A stretch of DNA of 33,062 nucleotides from Streptomyces triticisoli. Lineage in GTDB: Bacteria; Actinomycetota; Actinomycetes; Streptomycetales; Streptomycetaceae. Shown here piece by piece: positions 1 to 6,990 of this stretch. Every line of letters begins with the position of its first letter. Positions within the stretch are counted from its first letter, which is position 1. The notes below the pieces were generated by a model. That model made no database searches. It was not told the DNA's origin and worked only from the letters and a program-made list of their open reading frames with translations. A program made the translations under genes and the position numbers. The stretch spans positions 1-33,062 of the forward strand of contig NZ_QFDQ01000242.1 in the NCBI RefSeq assembly GCF_003270085.1. The letters run 5' to 3'.

Positions 1-695
1 GTGCCGGGGGACGGAGCCGCTGCGCCGTGAGCGGGCGCGCCCGCAAGGTGCTCCGCCTGCGGCGCCGGCCCTCCGTGCGCATCGCCGGCCCCCGGGGCCG
101 GTGAGCCGTGCGGCAGGGTGTCCGGGCCCGGTGAGCCGTGGGGTGTCGCGTTCGCCGCGGACGGGCCGCCTGGCGCCGTCTCCGGCGCGGGTCCCGCGGG
201 TGCGGCGGCCGGGGCCGTCGGTATGCCGGGATACGGGGTGGATGCGGGGTGGGCGGGGGCGAGCGCCGGGTGTTGTACCGGAGGGGCGGGGGCCCAGGGG
301 CCCGGTTCGCCGTAGGGCGGGGTGTTGTAGGGATCGGGGTCGTGCAGGGGCTTGGGGCGCTCGGCGAAGGGAGCGTCGGGGGAACCGGCGGCGGGACCGG
401 CGGGCTCCTCCGAGGTGCGGGGCGCCGCGGAGGCGTCCTTCGTGCCGCCGGCCGCCGGGGCGAGTTCGAAGTCGCCGCCGTCACCGCCGCCCGGACCCGC
501 GAGGGGCCGTTCCAGCTCGTAGTCACCCGTGCCGCCGGTGGAAGCCGCGGCCGGACCGCCGACCGCCCCGTCGGCCACACCCCCGCCCGAAGGCACATCC
601 GGCTCCGGGGACGGAGCGCTCTCCGACCGCTCCCCCGGAGGGACTCGGTTCCACCACTTCGGGCGGGCGGACTTCGCGGGCTTCCGCTCGTTCAT
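1..695 (-). CDS. HtrA-like trypsin-family serine protease, N-terminal part (truncated by window edge)
   Basis: Only the first ~231 codons are visible; the reading frame is open from an ATG at 695 to the window edge. The start is preceded by GGGGAGA a few bases upstream. The visible part begins MNERKPAKSARPKWWNR and continues as a long Pro/Ala/Gly-rich, low-complexity stretch, which is how the cytoplasmic N-terminus of actinobacterial membrane-anchored HtrA/DegP proteases looks before the transmembrane helix and the trypsin and PDZ domains. None of those domains is in the window, so the identification leans on position: directly downstream of an ECF sigma factor and its anti-sigma factor, as in the mycobacterial sigE-rseA-htrA group. 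Expected role (inferred): extracytoplasmic proteolysis of misfolded proteins or of stress-signalling partners. The gap to the anti-sigma gene is about 100 bp, so it may be cotranscribed. Confidence 0.7.
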   Translation of the reverse strand, partial: MNERKPAKSARPKWWNRVPPGERSESAPSPEPDVPSGGGVADGAVGGPAAASTGGTGDYELERPLAGPGGGDGGDFELAPAAGGTKDASAAPRTSEEPAGPAAGSPDAPFAERPKPLHDPDPYNTPPYGEPGPWAPAPPVQHPALAPAHPASTPYPGIPTAPAAAPAGPAPETAPGGPSAANATPHGSPGPDTLPHGSPAPGAGDAHGGPAPQAEHLAGAPAHGAAAPSPG

Positions 696-798
696 CTTCT
701 CCCCACAGCGGGTCGCGGCACGGCTCCGCGCCCAGACCGGTGTCATGGGCGCGACCTGTGGATTCAACCAGGTTCACGGCCCGCCGCGCAGGGGCCGG

Positions 799-1761
799 TC
801 AGTGCGTCGTGCGGGAGGAGGCCGAGGGAGAGGGCGTGCCGAGCGGGCCCGGCGCCAGGAGCCCCGAGTCCGTGGACCAGGAGGTCAGGGAGAGCGACGG
901 CGTCTCGGTGAGCGGACGTATCAGCGGGGACATCGCGGCCGCACCGGCGATCACCGGCGTGGTCAGCGTGTGCGTCATGTCCTGCTGCTGCCCGGCGCCG
1001 GGCGGCACGGCGCCCGGCAGCAGCGGTGCGGACAGCGCGGTCGGTGCCACCGGCGCCCCGTCGGACGACCGCTGCCCCTCCGCAGACAGCGGTACGGCCG
1101 TCTGACGGCGCCGCGAGTTCTCGGAACCCTGCACCGCCGCCGTGCTCCCCGTACGCGCCGGAGTCACGTTGCTGCCCTTGCCCGAGCCGCCGCGTGCCTC
1201 CACGCCGCCCGCGCCGCCCGCCATGCCGGTGGTCAGCCCGCCGAGCGCGACCGCGGCCAGCGACACCGCCCCGGCGGCGACGAACGCGAACCGCAGCCCG
1301 CGCGAGGCGGACCGCTCACCGTCGGGACGGCCGACCGGATGGATCCGGAAGCCGCGGTCCTCGGCGGCATCGGCCGGGGTGGCGTGCGGCCGGGCCGGCA
1401 CGTAGCCGAACTCGAACCGCTCGCCGCGCTTCACTCCGAACACTCCGGAGCGTCCGGAGAGTCCGCCGGGCAGCCCTCCCCCGCCCAGCGGCGGGCCGTC
1501 ACCGTCGGTACCGCCCCCGGGCAGGCCCTGCAGGCGGGCCAGGAAGCTCTCGGACGGGGGCGGTGGGGCCGCCTGGGCGAAGACGTTCTTCACACGGCGC
1601 TGTGCGTCGACCTCCGCCTTGCACTTCGGGCAGGTGGCCACATGCGCCAGGACACGCTCGCGCGCGTCATGACCGAGTTCTCCGTCCACCAGGGCGGCGA
1701 GACGGTCTCCCAGGTGATGTTCCGCGAGGCGCCCCTCGGGATCGGATCGTGAGCCACTCAC
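799..1761 (-). CDS. rseA: Membrane anti-sigma factor, zinc-finger (zf-HC2) type, RseA-like
   Basis: A 320-residue protein. Residues 12-60 form an anti-sigma domain with the H-x3-C-x2-C zinc motif (H40, C44, C47). A hydrophobic helix at about 158-178 is the single membrane span, giving a cytoplasmic sigma-binding N-terminus and an extracytoplasmic Ser/Thr/Gly-rich C-terminus. The GTG start at 1761 overlaps the TGA of the sigma gene as GTGA, indicating translational coupling and near-equal synthesis of the pair. Role from the family: holds the cognate ECF sigma factor inactive until envelope stress removes or modifies it. The 60-residue Gly/Pro-rich linker after the zinc domain and the long outer tail are larger than in minimal anti-sigma factors. 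The symbol rests on synteny with mycobacterial rseA. Confidence 0.85.
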   Translation of the reverse strand: MSGSRSDPEGRLAEHHLGDRLAALVDGELGHDARERVLAHVATCPKCKAEVDAQRRVKNVFAQAAPPPPSESFLARLQGLPGGGTDGDGPPLGGGGLPGGLSGRSGVFGVKRGERFEFGYVPARPHATPADAAEDRGFRIHPVGRPDGERSASRGLRFAFVAAGAVSLAAVALGGLTTGMAGGAGGVEARGGSGKGSNVTPARTGSTAAVQGSENSRRRQTAVPLSAEGQRSSDGAPVAPTALSAPLLPGAVPPGAGQQQDMTHTLTTPVIAGAAAMSPLIRPLTETPSLSLTSWSTDSGLLAPGPLGTPSPSASSRTTH

Positions 1762-2531
1762 GCGGGCGCGCCTCCTCCCCCCAGCGCGGGGACCCGGGGC
1801 ACGAAGCTGCGGCGTTCGGCCCGTGCCTGAGGCGAGCGGTGCGCGAGGGCCTTGCGCAGCTGGGAGCGGCCGCGGTGGATACGGGAGCGGACCGTGCCGA
1901 GCTTGACGCCGAGGGTCGCGGCGATCTCCTCGTACGACAGTCCTTCGATGTCGCACAGGACGACCGCGGCGCGGAACTCGGGCGCGAGGGTGTCGAGGGC
2001 CTGCTGGACGTCCGCGTCGAAGTGCGCGTCGTTGAACAGCTGCTGCGGCGTCGGCTCCTTGCTGGCCAGCCGCTCGGCCGCGTCGTCGCCGAGCGAGTCG
2101 AAGCGGATGCGCTGCTTGCGGCGGACCATGTCCAGGAACAGGTTCGTGGTGATGCGGTGCAGCCAGCCCTCGAACGTGCCCGGCGTGTAGGTCGACAGGG
2201 AGCGGAAGACGCGGACGAAGACCTCCTGGGTGAGGTCCTCGGCGTCGTGCTGGTTGCCGGTGAGACGGTAGGCGAGGCGGTAGACACGGCCGCTGTGCGT
2301 GCTGACGATCTCCTCCCAGGTGGGCGGAGTCCACGCCTGCCCGTCCGCGTCGGTGGAGAAGGTCGCGGTCTGGGCGGATTCGGCGGCGCGGCGCGGGTCA
2401 ACGGCAGTGTCGGTCACAGATTTCGGCCTGCCTGCCGACCCGAGGAAACGCCGTAGCACTCCTCCGCGATCCACAGGCGCAGCCGCACCTCCCCTGTCGG
2501 CTCTGGTGGTGTCCAGTGGAGCCCCTACCAT
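1758..2531 (-). CDS. sigE: ECF-family RNA polymerase sigma factor, SigE-like
   Basis: 257 residues from the ATG at 2531, which has GAGG five bases upstream; in-frame starts further upstream would add up to 65 unconserved-looking residues. Region 2 spans about 74-140 (contains DAEDLTQEVFVRVF and the WLHRITTNLFLD core-binding/-10 segment), region 4 about 172-226 with the helix-turn-helix GLSYEEIAATLGVKLGTVRSRI. There is no region 1.1 or 3, as expected for ECF factors. The first ~70 residues are a non-conserved extension. It is coupled to the anti-sigma gene by a GTGA overlap and diverges from an O-methyltransferase gene, the arrangement of M. tuberculosis sigE (Rv1221). This is not the Streptomyces sigma-E of the cell-envelope CseABC system, despite the shared symbol. 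A candidate self-recognised promoter lies at 2692-2718. Confidence 0.92.
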   Translation of the reverse strand: MVGAPLDTTRADRGGAAAPVDRGGVLRRFLGSAGRPKSVTDTAVDPRRAAESAQTATFSTDADGQAWTPPTWEEIVSTHSGRVYRLAYRLTGNQHDAEDLTQEVFVRVFRSLSTYTPGTFEGWLHRITTNLFLDMVRRKQRIRFDSLGDDAAERLASKEPTPQQLFNDAHFDADVQQALDTLAPEFRAAVVLCDIEGLSYEEIAATLGVKLGTVRSRIHRGRSQLRKALAHRSPQARAERRSFVPRVPALGGGGAPA

Positions 2532-2691
2532 ACCCACCTCGTCCGTTAGCTCCGAATAAACAGCTTTACGAGAATTTGACACGCGGTCGCCCGGCTCGTG
2601 CGACTGCGTCAGTACTTGACCGGTGTCCCGATCCATCCCACACCCCCGTCCACGCCGCCATCGCGTCCCGTGCCACTTCCTCATCCCTTTA

Positions 2692-2718
2692 AACGACTGG
2701 TCCCATCTGCGGGTTCCC
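2692..2718 (-). promoter_or_regulatory. ECF-type promoter upstream of sigE (candidate autoregulation)
   Basis: On the minus strand GGGAACCC (2718-2711) is followed, 17 bases after GGAAC, by CGTT (2695-2692). GGGAAY-N17-CGTT is the consensus style of actinobacterial SigE/SigH/SigR-type factors. Transcription would begin near 2685 and give a ~155-nt leader before the ATG at 2531. Seen: both motif halves and their spacing. Inferred: recognition by the sigma factor encoded just downstream. Confidence 0.55.
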
Positions 2719-2770
2719 GGCCCCAACGGATACAGTCACGCCCAGGCATCCACGGGGACAGGAGAGGGTC

Positions 2771-3403
2771 ATTACCGGCAACCGGCAGACGAGCTGGGCG
2801 TTCGCCGACGCCTATGTCGCCGAGGACGACGCGCTGCTCTGGGCCCGCGAGAGGGCCCGTGAGGCAGGGCTGCGCCCGGTGTCGCCCGGCGCGGGCGCCG
2901 CGCTGCGGTTGCTGGCTGCCGCCGTGGACGCGAAGGCGGTCGCGGAGATCGGCACCGGTACCGGGGTCTCCGGGATCCACCTGCTGCACGGCATGCGGCC
3001 GGACGGGGTGCTGACCACCGTCGACCCCGAGCCGGAGCACCAGCAGTTCGCCCGCCAGGCGTTCCGCGCCGCCGGCTTCGCCGCCAACCGCGCCCGTTTC
3101 ATCCCCGGCCGCGCCCTCGACGTGCTGCCCCGGCTCGCGGACGCGGGGTACGACCTCGTCTTCTGCGACGGCGACCGGCTGGAGTTCCCCGAGTACCTGG
3201 CTGAATCGTTGCGCCTGCTGCGCCCGGGAGGCCTCGTCGCCTTCGAAGGCGTCTTCGCGCACGGGCGGACGGTGGACTCCGGTCCGCAGCCGACGGAGGT
3301 CCTGCGGCTGCGGGACCTGCTGCGCACGGTGCACGAGAGTCCCGACGTGGTGTCGTCGCTGCTGCCGGTGGGCGACGGCCTGCTGTGCGCGGTCAGGCGC
3401 TGA
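2771..3403 (+). CDS. SAM-dependent O-methyltransferase (Rv1220c-like), apparent ATT start
   Basis: A Rossmann-fold methyltransferase of the catechol-O-methyltransferase-like class: SAM motif I EIGTGTGVSGIHLL, acidic motif TTVDPEPEH, then YDLVFCDGD and LLRPGGLVAFEGV. It probably methylates a small hydroxylated molecule in the cytoplasm; the substrate is unknown. The frame is open upstream to a stop at 2690 but contains no ATG, GTG, TTG or CTG before position 2834. A GGAGAGG ribosome-binding site (2761-2767) sits three bases before an ATT codon at 2771, which begins ITGNRQTSWAFADAYVAEDD, a sequence that reads as genuine protein. I therefore place the start at this ATT (210 residues). A later GTG at 2879 would remove the N-terminal helices that cover the SAM site. 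The gene diverges from sigE across 239 bp. Confidence 0.85.
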   Translation: MTGNRQTSWAFADAYVAEDDALLWARERAREAGLRPVSPGAGAALRLLAAAVDAKAVAEIGTGTGVSGIHLLHGMRPDGVLTTVDPEPEHQQFARQAFRAAGFAANRARFIPGRALDVLPRLADAGYDLVFCDGDRLEFPEYLAESLRLLRPGGLVAFEGVFAHGRTVDSGPQPTEVLRLRDLLRTVHESPDVVSSLLPVGDGLLCAVRR

Positions 3404-3466
3404 GCGCTCCGGCGCCCGGGCCTCGCGCCCGCACCTGCCGGCGACGCGCCTCCACCCCCTGACAAG

Positions 3467-3504
3467 CAGCTGCCCCGACACCGCGTACGATGCCGGGGCA
3501 GCTG
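3467..3504. terminator. Bidirectional hairpin between methyltransferase and DUF3117 genes
   Basis: A perfect 11-bp stem (3467-3477 with 3494-3504; CAGCTGCCCCG arm) around a 16-base loop lies between two convergent genes, 63 bp after one stop and 23 bp after the other. There is no strong T-run, which is common for Streptomyces terminators. Confidence 0.65.
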
Positions 3505-3526
3505 AAAGGCTGTGGTCGCTTGCGCG

Positions 3527-3694
3527 TCAGCCGACGACCTTCTTGAGGGCGTCGCCGAGCGCGTCGGCCTCGTCAGGAGTCAGCTCGACGACGAGCCGAC
3601 CGCCGCCTTCGAGCGGAACGCGCATGACGATGCCCCGCCCCTCCTTGGTCACCTCGAGCGGGCCATCACCCGTCCGCGGCTTCATGGCCGCCAT
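3527..3694 (-). CDS. DUF3117 family small protein
   Basis: A 55-residue protein starting MAAMKPRTGDGPLEVTKEG and ending with a Leu/Glu-rich segment (VELTPDEADALGDALKKVV). This is the very highly conserved actinobacterial DUF3117 family (Rv1211 in M. tuberculosis). No catalytic motif, signal or membrane segment is present; the predicted fold is a short beta region followed by a helix. The function is unknown. The ATG at 3694 has AAGGGGAA about seven bases upstream and gives the family's usual length; an in-frame ATG at 3730 would add 12 residues. It is monocistronic, with a possible promoter at 3825-3855. Confidence 0.9.
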   Translation of the reverse strand: MAAMKPRTGDGPLEVTKEGRGIVMRVPLEGGGRLVVELTPDEADALGDALKKVVG

Positions 3695-3824
3695 GCTCGT
3701 TCCCCTTCCTGAAACCCAGCTCATCGTCAAAGCCGACGGCCCATCGTGAGGGCACGCGCGTGATCCCTGGTCCAGAATGGGTCAGGACACGCGTCACCGG
3801 CATCGAACACATTGCTTCCCAGCC

Positions 3825-3855
3825 ATTATCCCGCATCCCAGGACCCGATGACCAA
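3825..3855 (-). promoter_or_regulatory. Possible housekeeping promoter for the DUF3117 gene
   Basis: Minus strand TTGGTC (3855-3850), 19-base spacer, GATAAT (3830-3825). It would give a leader of about 125 nt. The rest of the 420-bp gap between 3695 and 4115 is AT-richer than its surroundings and contains no credible gene; the repeats at 4049-4076 are the only other structure I see there. Confidence 0.35.
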
Positions 3856-4048
3856 CATCAGTAGGCATCGCTTGGGCAACGCGCGCGAGCAAAACCACTC
3901 AATTCGGCGATGTGACTGCGATACTGCGCGCCCGCACGGCCACCCGACGGCGGCGAACCACCGAAATTCTTTGACGCAGGTCACACGCCCACCCCGCGCC
4001 CTGGCCGATGATCTCCGTCATGCTGTCCTTCGGACACAGGGCGTATCG

Positions 4049-4076
4049 ATCAGTACAGCGATCAGTACATCAGTAC
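4049..4076 (+). repeat. Three direct ATCAGTAC repeats upstream of the enoyl-CoA hydratase gene
   Basis: ATCAGTAC occurs at 4049, 4061 and 4069, 40-67 bases before the start codon at 4116. A small palindrome, TGTCC-TTC-GGACA, lies just upstream (4024-4036). Spacing of 12 and 8 bases suggests repeated binding of a regulator or slippage; neither is proven. Confidence 0.5.
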
Positions 4077-4115
4077 GGCGATACGTCACAGCGGCGACAC
4101 CGGAGGGGATGCCCC

Positions 4116-4919
4116 ATGACCGACACCGTGCTCTACGAGGTGAGCGGCGGACTCGCGACGATCACGCTGAACCGCCCCGAGGCGATGAACGCGCTGAACG
4201 TCGCCACCAAGGTCGCCCTCCGGGACGCGGCCCGGTCCGCGGCGGACGACGACGCCGTACGCGCGGTGCTGCTGACCGCCGCCGGGGACCGGGCGTTCTG
4301 CGTGGGCCAGGACCTGAAGGAGCACATCGGGCTGCTGGCCGCCGACCGGGAGACCGGGTCGGGGCAGACGATGAGCACCGTGCGGGAGCACTACAACCCG
4401 ATCGTGCGGGCGCTGGCGGGCGCGCCGAAGCCGGTGGTCGCCGCGGTGAACGGGGTCGCGGCCGGGGCGGGCTTCGGCTTCGCCCTCGCCGCCGACTACC
4501 GGATCGTGGCGGACACGGCGTCCTTCAACACGTCCTTCGCGGGGGTCGCGCTCACCGCCGACTCCGGCATCTCCTGGACCCTGCCGCGGGTGGTCGGCCC
4601 CTCCCGGGCCACCGACCTGCTGCTCTTCCCGCGCAGCATCACCGCCCAGGACGCCTACGAACTGGGCATCGCCAACCGGATCGTGCCGGCCGCCGAGCTG
4701 CGGGCCGAGGCCGAGAAGGTGGCGCGGGCGCTGGCCGAGGGTCCGACGGTGGCGTACGCGGCGCTGAAGGAGGCTGTGGCGTACGGCCTGACGCACTCCC
4801 TGGAGGAGACCCTGCAGAAGGAGGAGGAGCTCCAGACGCGGGCGGGGCGGTCCGAGGACCACACGATCGCCGTACAGGCCTTCGTGAACAAGGAGAAGCC
4901 GAAGTATCTGGGCCGCTGA
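4116..4919 (+). CDS. Enoyl-CoA hydratase/isomerase family protein, PaaG-like
   Basis: 267 residues in the crotonase superfamily. Oxyanion-hole segments are visible: AFCVGQDLKEH (61-70) and NGVAAGAGFGFALAADYRI (112-130). In the active-site loop ALTADSGISWTLPRVVG an aspartate (D149) stands where hydratases have their second glutamate, and the first hydratase glutamate is not seen (the segment reads FNTSFAG). One acid in that place is typical of isomerases such as PaaG (ring-1,2-epoxyphenylacetyl-CoA isomerase), so isomerisation of an acyl-CoA is more likely than hydration. No other phenylacetate genes are near. ATG at 4116 has GGAGGGG seven bases upstream. The gene is single and converges on tag. 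Confidence 0.88.
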   Translation: MTDTVLYEVSGGLATITLNRPEAMNALNVATKVALRDAARSAADDDAVRAVLLTAAGDRAFCVGQDLKEHIGLLAADRETGSGQTMSTVREHYNPIVRALAGAPKPVVAAVNGVAAGAGFGFALAADYRIVADTASFNTSFAGVALTADSGISWTLPRVVGPSRATDLLLFPRSITAQDAYELGIANRIVPAAELRAEAEKVARALAEGPTVAYAALKEAVAYGLTHSLEETLQKEEELQTRAGRSEDHTIAVQAFVNKEKPKYLGR

Positions 4920-4935
4920 CCCGCCCGTTCCCGGT

Positions 4936-4966
4936 GCCGCCCCTGCCGGTCGGGGTCAGGGGCGGC
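4936..4966. terminator. Hairpin between enoyl-CoA hydratase and tag genes
   Basis: GCCGCCCCTG (4936-4945) pairs perfectly with CAGGGGCGGC (4957-4966) across an 11-base loop. The right arm overlaps the last codons of tag, so it can serve both convergent genes. Confidence 0.6.
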
Positions 4967-5585
4967 GTGCCACGCAGTCCGTGAGGTGGTCGTCCACCAG
5001 GCCGCAGGCCTGCATCAGGGCGTACGCCGTCGTCGGGCCGACGAAGCGCAGGCCGCGCTTCTTCAGGGCCTTGGCCAGGGCCGTGGACTCGGGGGTGATC
5101 GCCGGGACGTCGGAGAGGGTCTTCGGGGCCGTACGGCCGTCGGGGTCGGGGGCGTGGGACCAGATCAGGGCGTCCAGCTCGCCGGAGGACCAGCCGGCGA
5201 GCACGCGCGCGTTGGCAAGCGTCGCGTCGATCTTGGCGCGGTTGCGGATGATGCCCGGGTCGGCGAGCAGACGCTCGCGGTCGGCGTCCGTGAAGTCCGC
5301 GACCGCCGGGATCCTGAAGTCGGCGAAGGCGGCGCGGAAGCCGGGGCGGCGGCGCAGGATGGTGATCCAGGACAGGCCGGACTGGAACGCCTCCAGCGCG
5401 AGACGTTCGAAGAGCGCGTCGTCGCCGTGGACCGGGCGGCCCCACTCCTCGTCGTGATACGTCACGTACTCCGCCGCGGACAGCGCCCACGGGCAGCGCA
5501 GGGCCCCGTCCGGACCGGCGATCGCGGCACCGTCCGTCGCCGTACCGTCCGTCGCCGTGCCGTCCGTCGCCGCACCGTCCGTCAC
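4956..5585 (-). CDS. tag: DNA-3-methyladenine glycosylase I
   Basis: A 209-residue HhH-superfamily base-excision enzyme that removes 3-methyladenine from alkylated DNA. The zinc-snap ligands of E. coli Tag are all recognisable: C31 (RCPWA), H44 (YHDEEWG), H200 and C204 (HLTDC). E65 and W73 in LEAFQSGLSWITILRRR form the base pocket. The first ~20 residues are a Thr-Asp-Gly-Thr-Ala repeat not found in E. coli Tag. The GTG start at 5585 overlaps the TGA of the upstream gene (GTGA) and has GGAGG seven bases before it, so the repeat is translated. It is coupled to the DivIVA-domain gene. Confidence 0.93.
   Translation of the reverse strand: MTDGAATDGTATDGTATDGAAIAGPDGALRCPWALSAAEYVTYHDEEWGRPVHGDDALFERLALEAFQSGLSWITILRRRPGFRAAFADFRIPAVADFTDADRERLLADPGIIRNRAKIDATLANARVLAGWSSGELDALIWSHAPDPDGRTAPKTLSDVPAITPESTALAKALKKRGLRFVGPTTAYALMQACGLVDDHLTDCVARRP
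5531..5583 (-). repeat. 15-bp tandem repeat inside the 5' end of tag
   Basis: Three and a half copies of a 15-bp unit (plus strand CGTCCGTCGCCGTAC) at 5531, 5546, 5561 and 5576. It encodes the TDGTA/TDGAA repeats at the N-terminus. The length is a multiple of three, so copy-number change keeps the frame. Confidence 0.85.
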
Positions 5586-5938
5586 TGCTGGTCCTCCGGC
5601 TCGGGCTTGGTCGGGCGTGCGTGGGCGGCGGCGGCCTGGGCGCCGGCCAGCGCGGACTCCAGGTCGGCGATCCGCTCGTCCCGCTCAGCGAGTTCGGCGC
5701 CGAGGCGGCTGAGGGCGTCGTCCACGTCCGCCATGCGGTAGCCCCGGACCGTGAGCGGGAAGCGCAGGTCCTCCACGTCCGCACGGTTCACCGGGCGGTC
5801 CGGCGGCAGCGGGTCCTGGAGCCGCTCCGGCGCGGCCTCGGGCAGCGGGCCGGTGCCCTCGCCGCCGCCCACCACCGCGAGGGTCACCGCGGCGACCACG
5901 ACGGCGAGCGCGACGACCAGGAACAAGAACATAACCAT
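5582..5938 (-). CDS. Small membrane protein with DivIVA-type domain
   Basis: 118 residues from the ATG at 5938 (weak GGGGA about eight bases upstream; a GTG at 5953 lacks any ribosome-binding site). Residues 1-25 (MVMFLFLVVALAVVVAAVTLAVV) are one membrane span. After a Pro-rich linker comes the DivIVA N-terminal signature FPLTVRGYRMADVDDALSRL, then a short heptad-like helix (LAERDERIADLESALAGAQ). It corresponds to Rv1209 of M. tuberculosis, next to tagA there too. The DivIVA domain usually binds curved membrane or cell-division partners; a role in polar growth is plausible but unproven. GTGA overlap with tag. Confidence 0.8.
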   Translation of the reverse strand: MVMFLFLVVALAVVVAAVTLAVVGGGEGTGPLPEAAPERLQDPLPPDRPVNRADVEDLRFPLTVRGYRMADVDDALSRLGAELAERDERIADLESALAGAQAAAAHARPTKPEPEDQQ

Positions 5939-6064
5939 CGCTGGGGTCCCCACGGAGTCTGTCGTATGTGTGTGGGTCCGATCGTGCCATGCGACGCTGA
6001 CCGTTAGGGTCGCAGGCGGTCGAAGTCCGGGACGTGCCCGGGACGTACGAGGAGGTCACAGGGG

Positions 6065-6925
6065 ATGCTCAGGCTGGGCAGGCGTGAGTTCGACGCGCAC
6101 GAGCCGGTGATCATGGCGATCGTGAACCGGACCCCGGACTCCTTCTACGACCAGGGAGCGACGTTCCGTGACGAGCCGGCCCTCGCGCGCGTGGAGCAGG
6201 CGGTCGCCGAGGGCGCGGCGATCATCGACATCGGCGGGGTGAAGGCCGGACCCGGCGAGGAGGTGACCGCCGAGGAGGAGGCGCGGCGGACGGTCGGCTT
6301 CGTCGCCGAGGTGCGGCGGCGGTTCCCCGACGTGATCATCAGCGTCGACACCTGGCGGGCCGACGTCGGCGAGGCGGTCTGCGAGGCGGGGGCCGATCTG
6401 CTGAACGACGCGTGGGGCGGGATCGACCCGCGGCTCGCCGAGGTCGCGGCGCGGTACAAGGTCGGGCTGGTGTGCGTGCACGCGGGTGGCGCGCAGCCGC
6501 GGACCCGGCCGCACCGGGTGACGTACGACGACGTCATGGCCGACATCCTGCGGGTGACCGTGGGGCTGGCCGAGCGGGCGGTGGCGCTGGGGGTGCCCCG
6601 GGAGTCGGTGCTGATCGATCCCGGGCACGACTTCGGGAAGAACACGCGGCACAGCCTGGAGGCCACCCGGCGGCTGGGGGAGATGGTCGCGACCGGGTGG
6701 CCGGTGCTGGTGTCCTTGTCCAACAAGGACTTCGTGGGCGAGACCCTGGACAAGCCGGTCAAGGAGCGGGTGGTGGGGACCTTGGCCACCACTGCCGTTT
6801 CGGCGTGGCTGGGCGCGCAGGTGTACCGGGTGCACGAGGTTGCCGAGACCCGGCAGGTGGTGGACATGGTGGCGTCCATCGCCGGGCACCGTGCTCCGGC
6901 GGTTGCCCGGCGGGGGCTGGCGTAG
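6065..6925 (+). CDS. folP: Dihydropteroate synthase homologue, FolP2 type
   Basis: A 286-residue TIM barrel of the DHPS family. Visible motifs: IVNRTPDSFYDQG, DIGGVKAGPG, SVDTWRA, LLNDAWGG, DPGHDFGKN, SLSNKDFVGE and YRVHEV. Classical enzymes have NVTPDSFSDGG, GGESTRPG and SRKSF at the matching places. Loss of the Ser-Thr-Arg in loop 2, which helps bind p-aminobenzoate, matches mycobacterial FolP2 (Rv1207), which as I recall lacks measurable DHPS activity. Lysine of NKDF and R/H of RVHEV are kept. True activity is therefore uncertain and this may be a paralogue with another pterin-related role. ATG at 6065 has AGGAGGT eight bases upstream. Single gene, divergent from the DivIVA-domain gene; no other folate genes are nearby. 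Confidence 0.85.
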   Translation: MLRLGRREFDAHEPVIMAIVNRTPDSFYDQGATFRDEPALARVEQAVAEGAAIIDIGGVKAGPGEEVTAEEEARRTVGFVAEVRRRFPDVIISVDTWRADVGEAVCEAGADLLNDAWGGIDPRLAEVAARYKVGLVCVHAGGAQPRTRPHRVTYDDVMADILRVTVGLAERAVALGVPRESVLIDPGHDFGKNTRHSLEATRRLGEMVATGWPVLVSLSNKDFVGETLDKPVKERVVGTLATTAVSAWLGAQVYRVHEVAETRQVVDMVASIAGHRAPAVARRGLA

Positions 6926-6954
6926 TCCCAGGTGCCTTACCAGGGCTGCCCGTA

Positions 6955-6975
6955 CCAGGGGGCTCCGCCCCCTGG
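6955..6975. terminator. Hairpin after folP
   Basis: CCAGGGGGC (6955-6963) and GCCCCCTGG (6967-6975) form a perfect 9-bp stem with a three-base loop, 30 bp after the folP stop. Confidence 0.65.
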
Positions 6976-6990
6976 CCCTCCGTCCCGTGC

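Noticed and set aside
799..2334. 511-codon minus-strand frame that appears to join a basic N-terminus to the anti-sigma factor
   Set aside because: The first 190 codons are the wrong frame of the sigma gene; the anti-sigma GTG at 1761 explains the rest.
2575..2600. TTGACA at 2575 as a -35 box for the methyltransferase gene
   Set aside because: No TANNNT at 16-19 bases downstream, and it lies 190 bp from the start codon.
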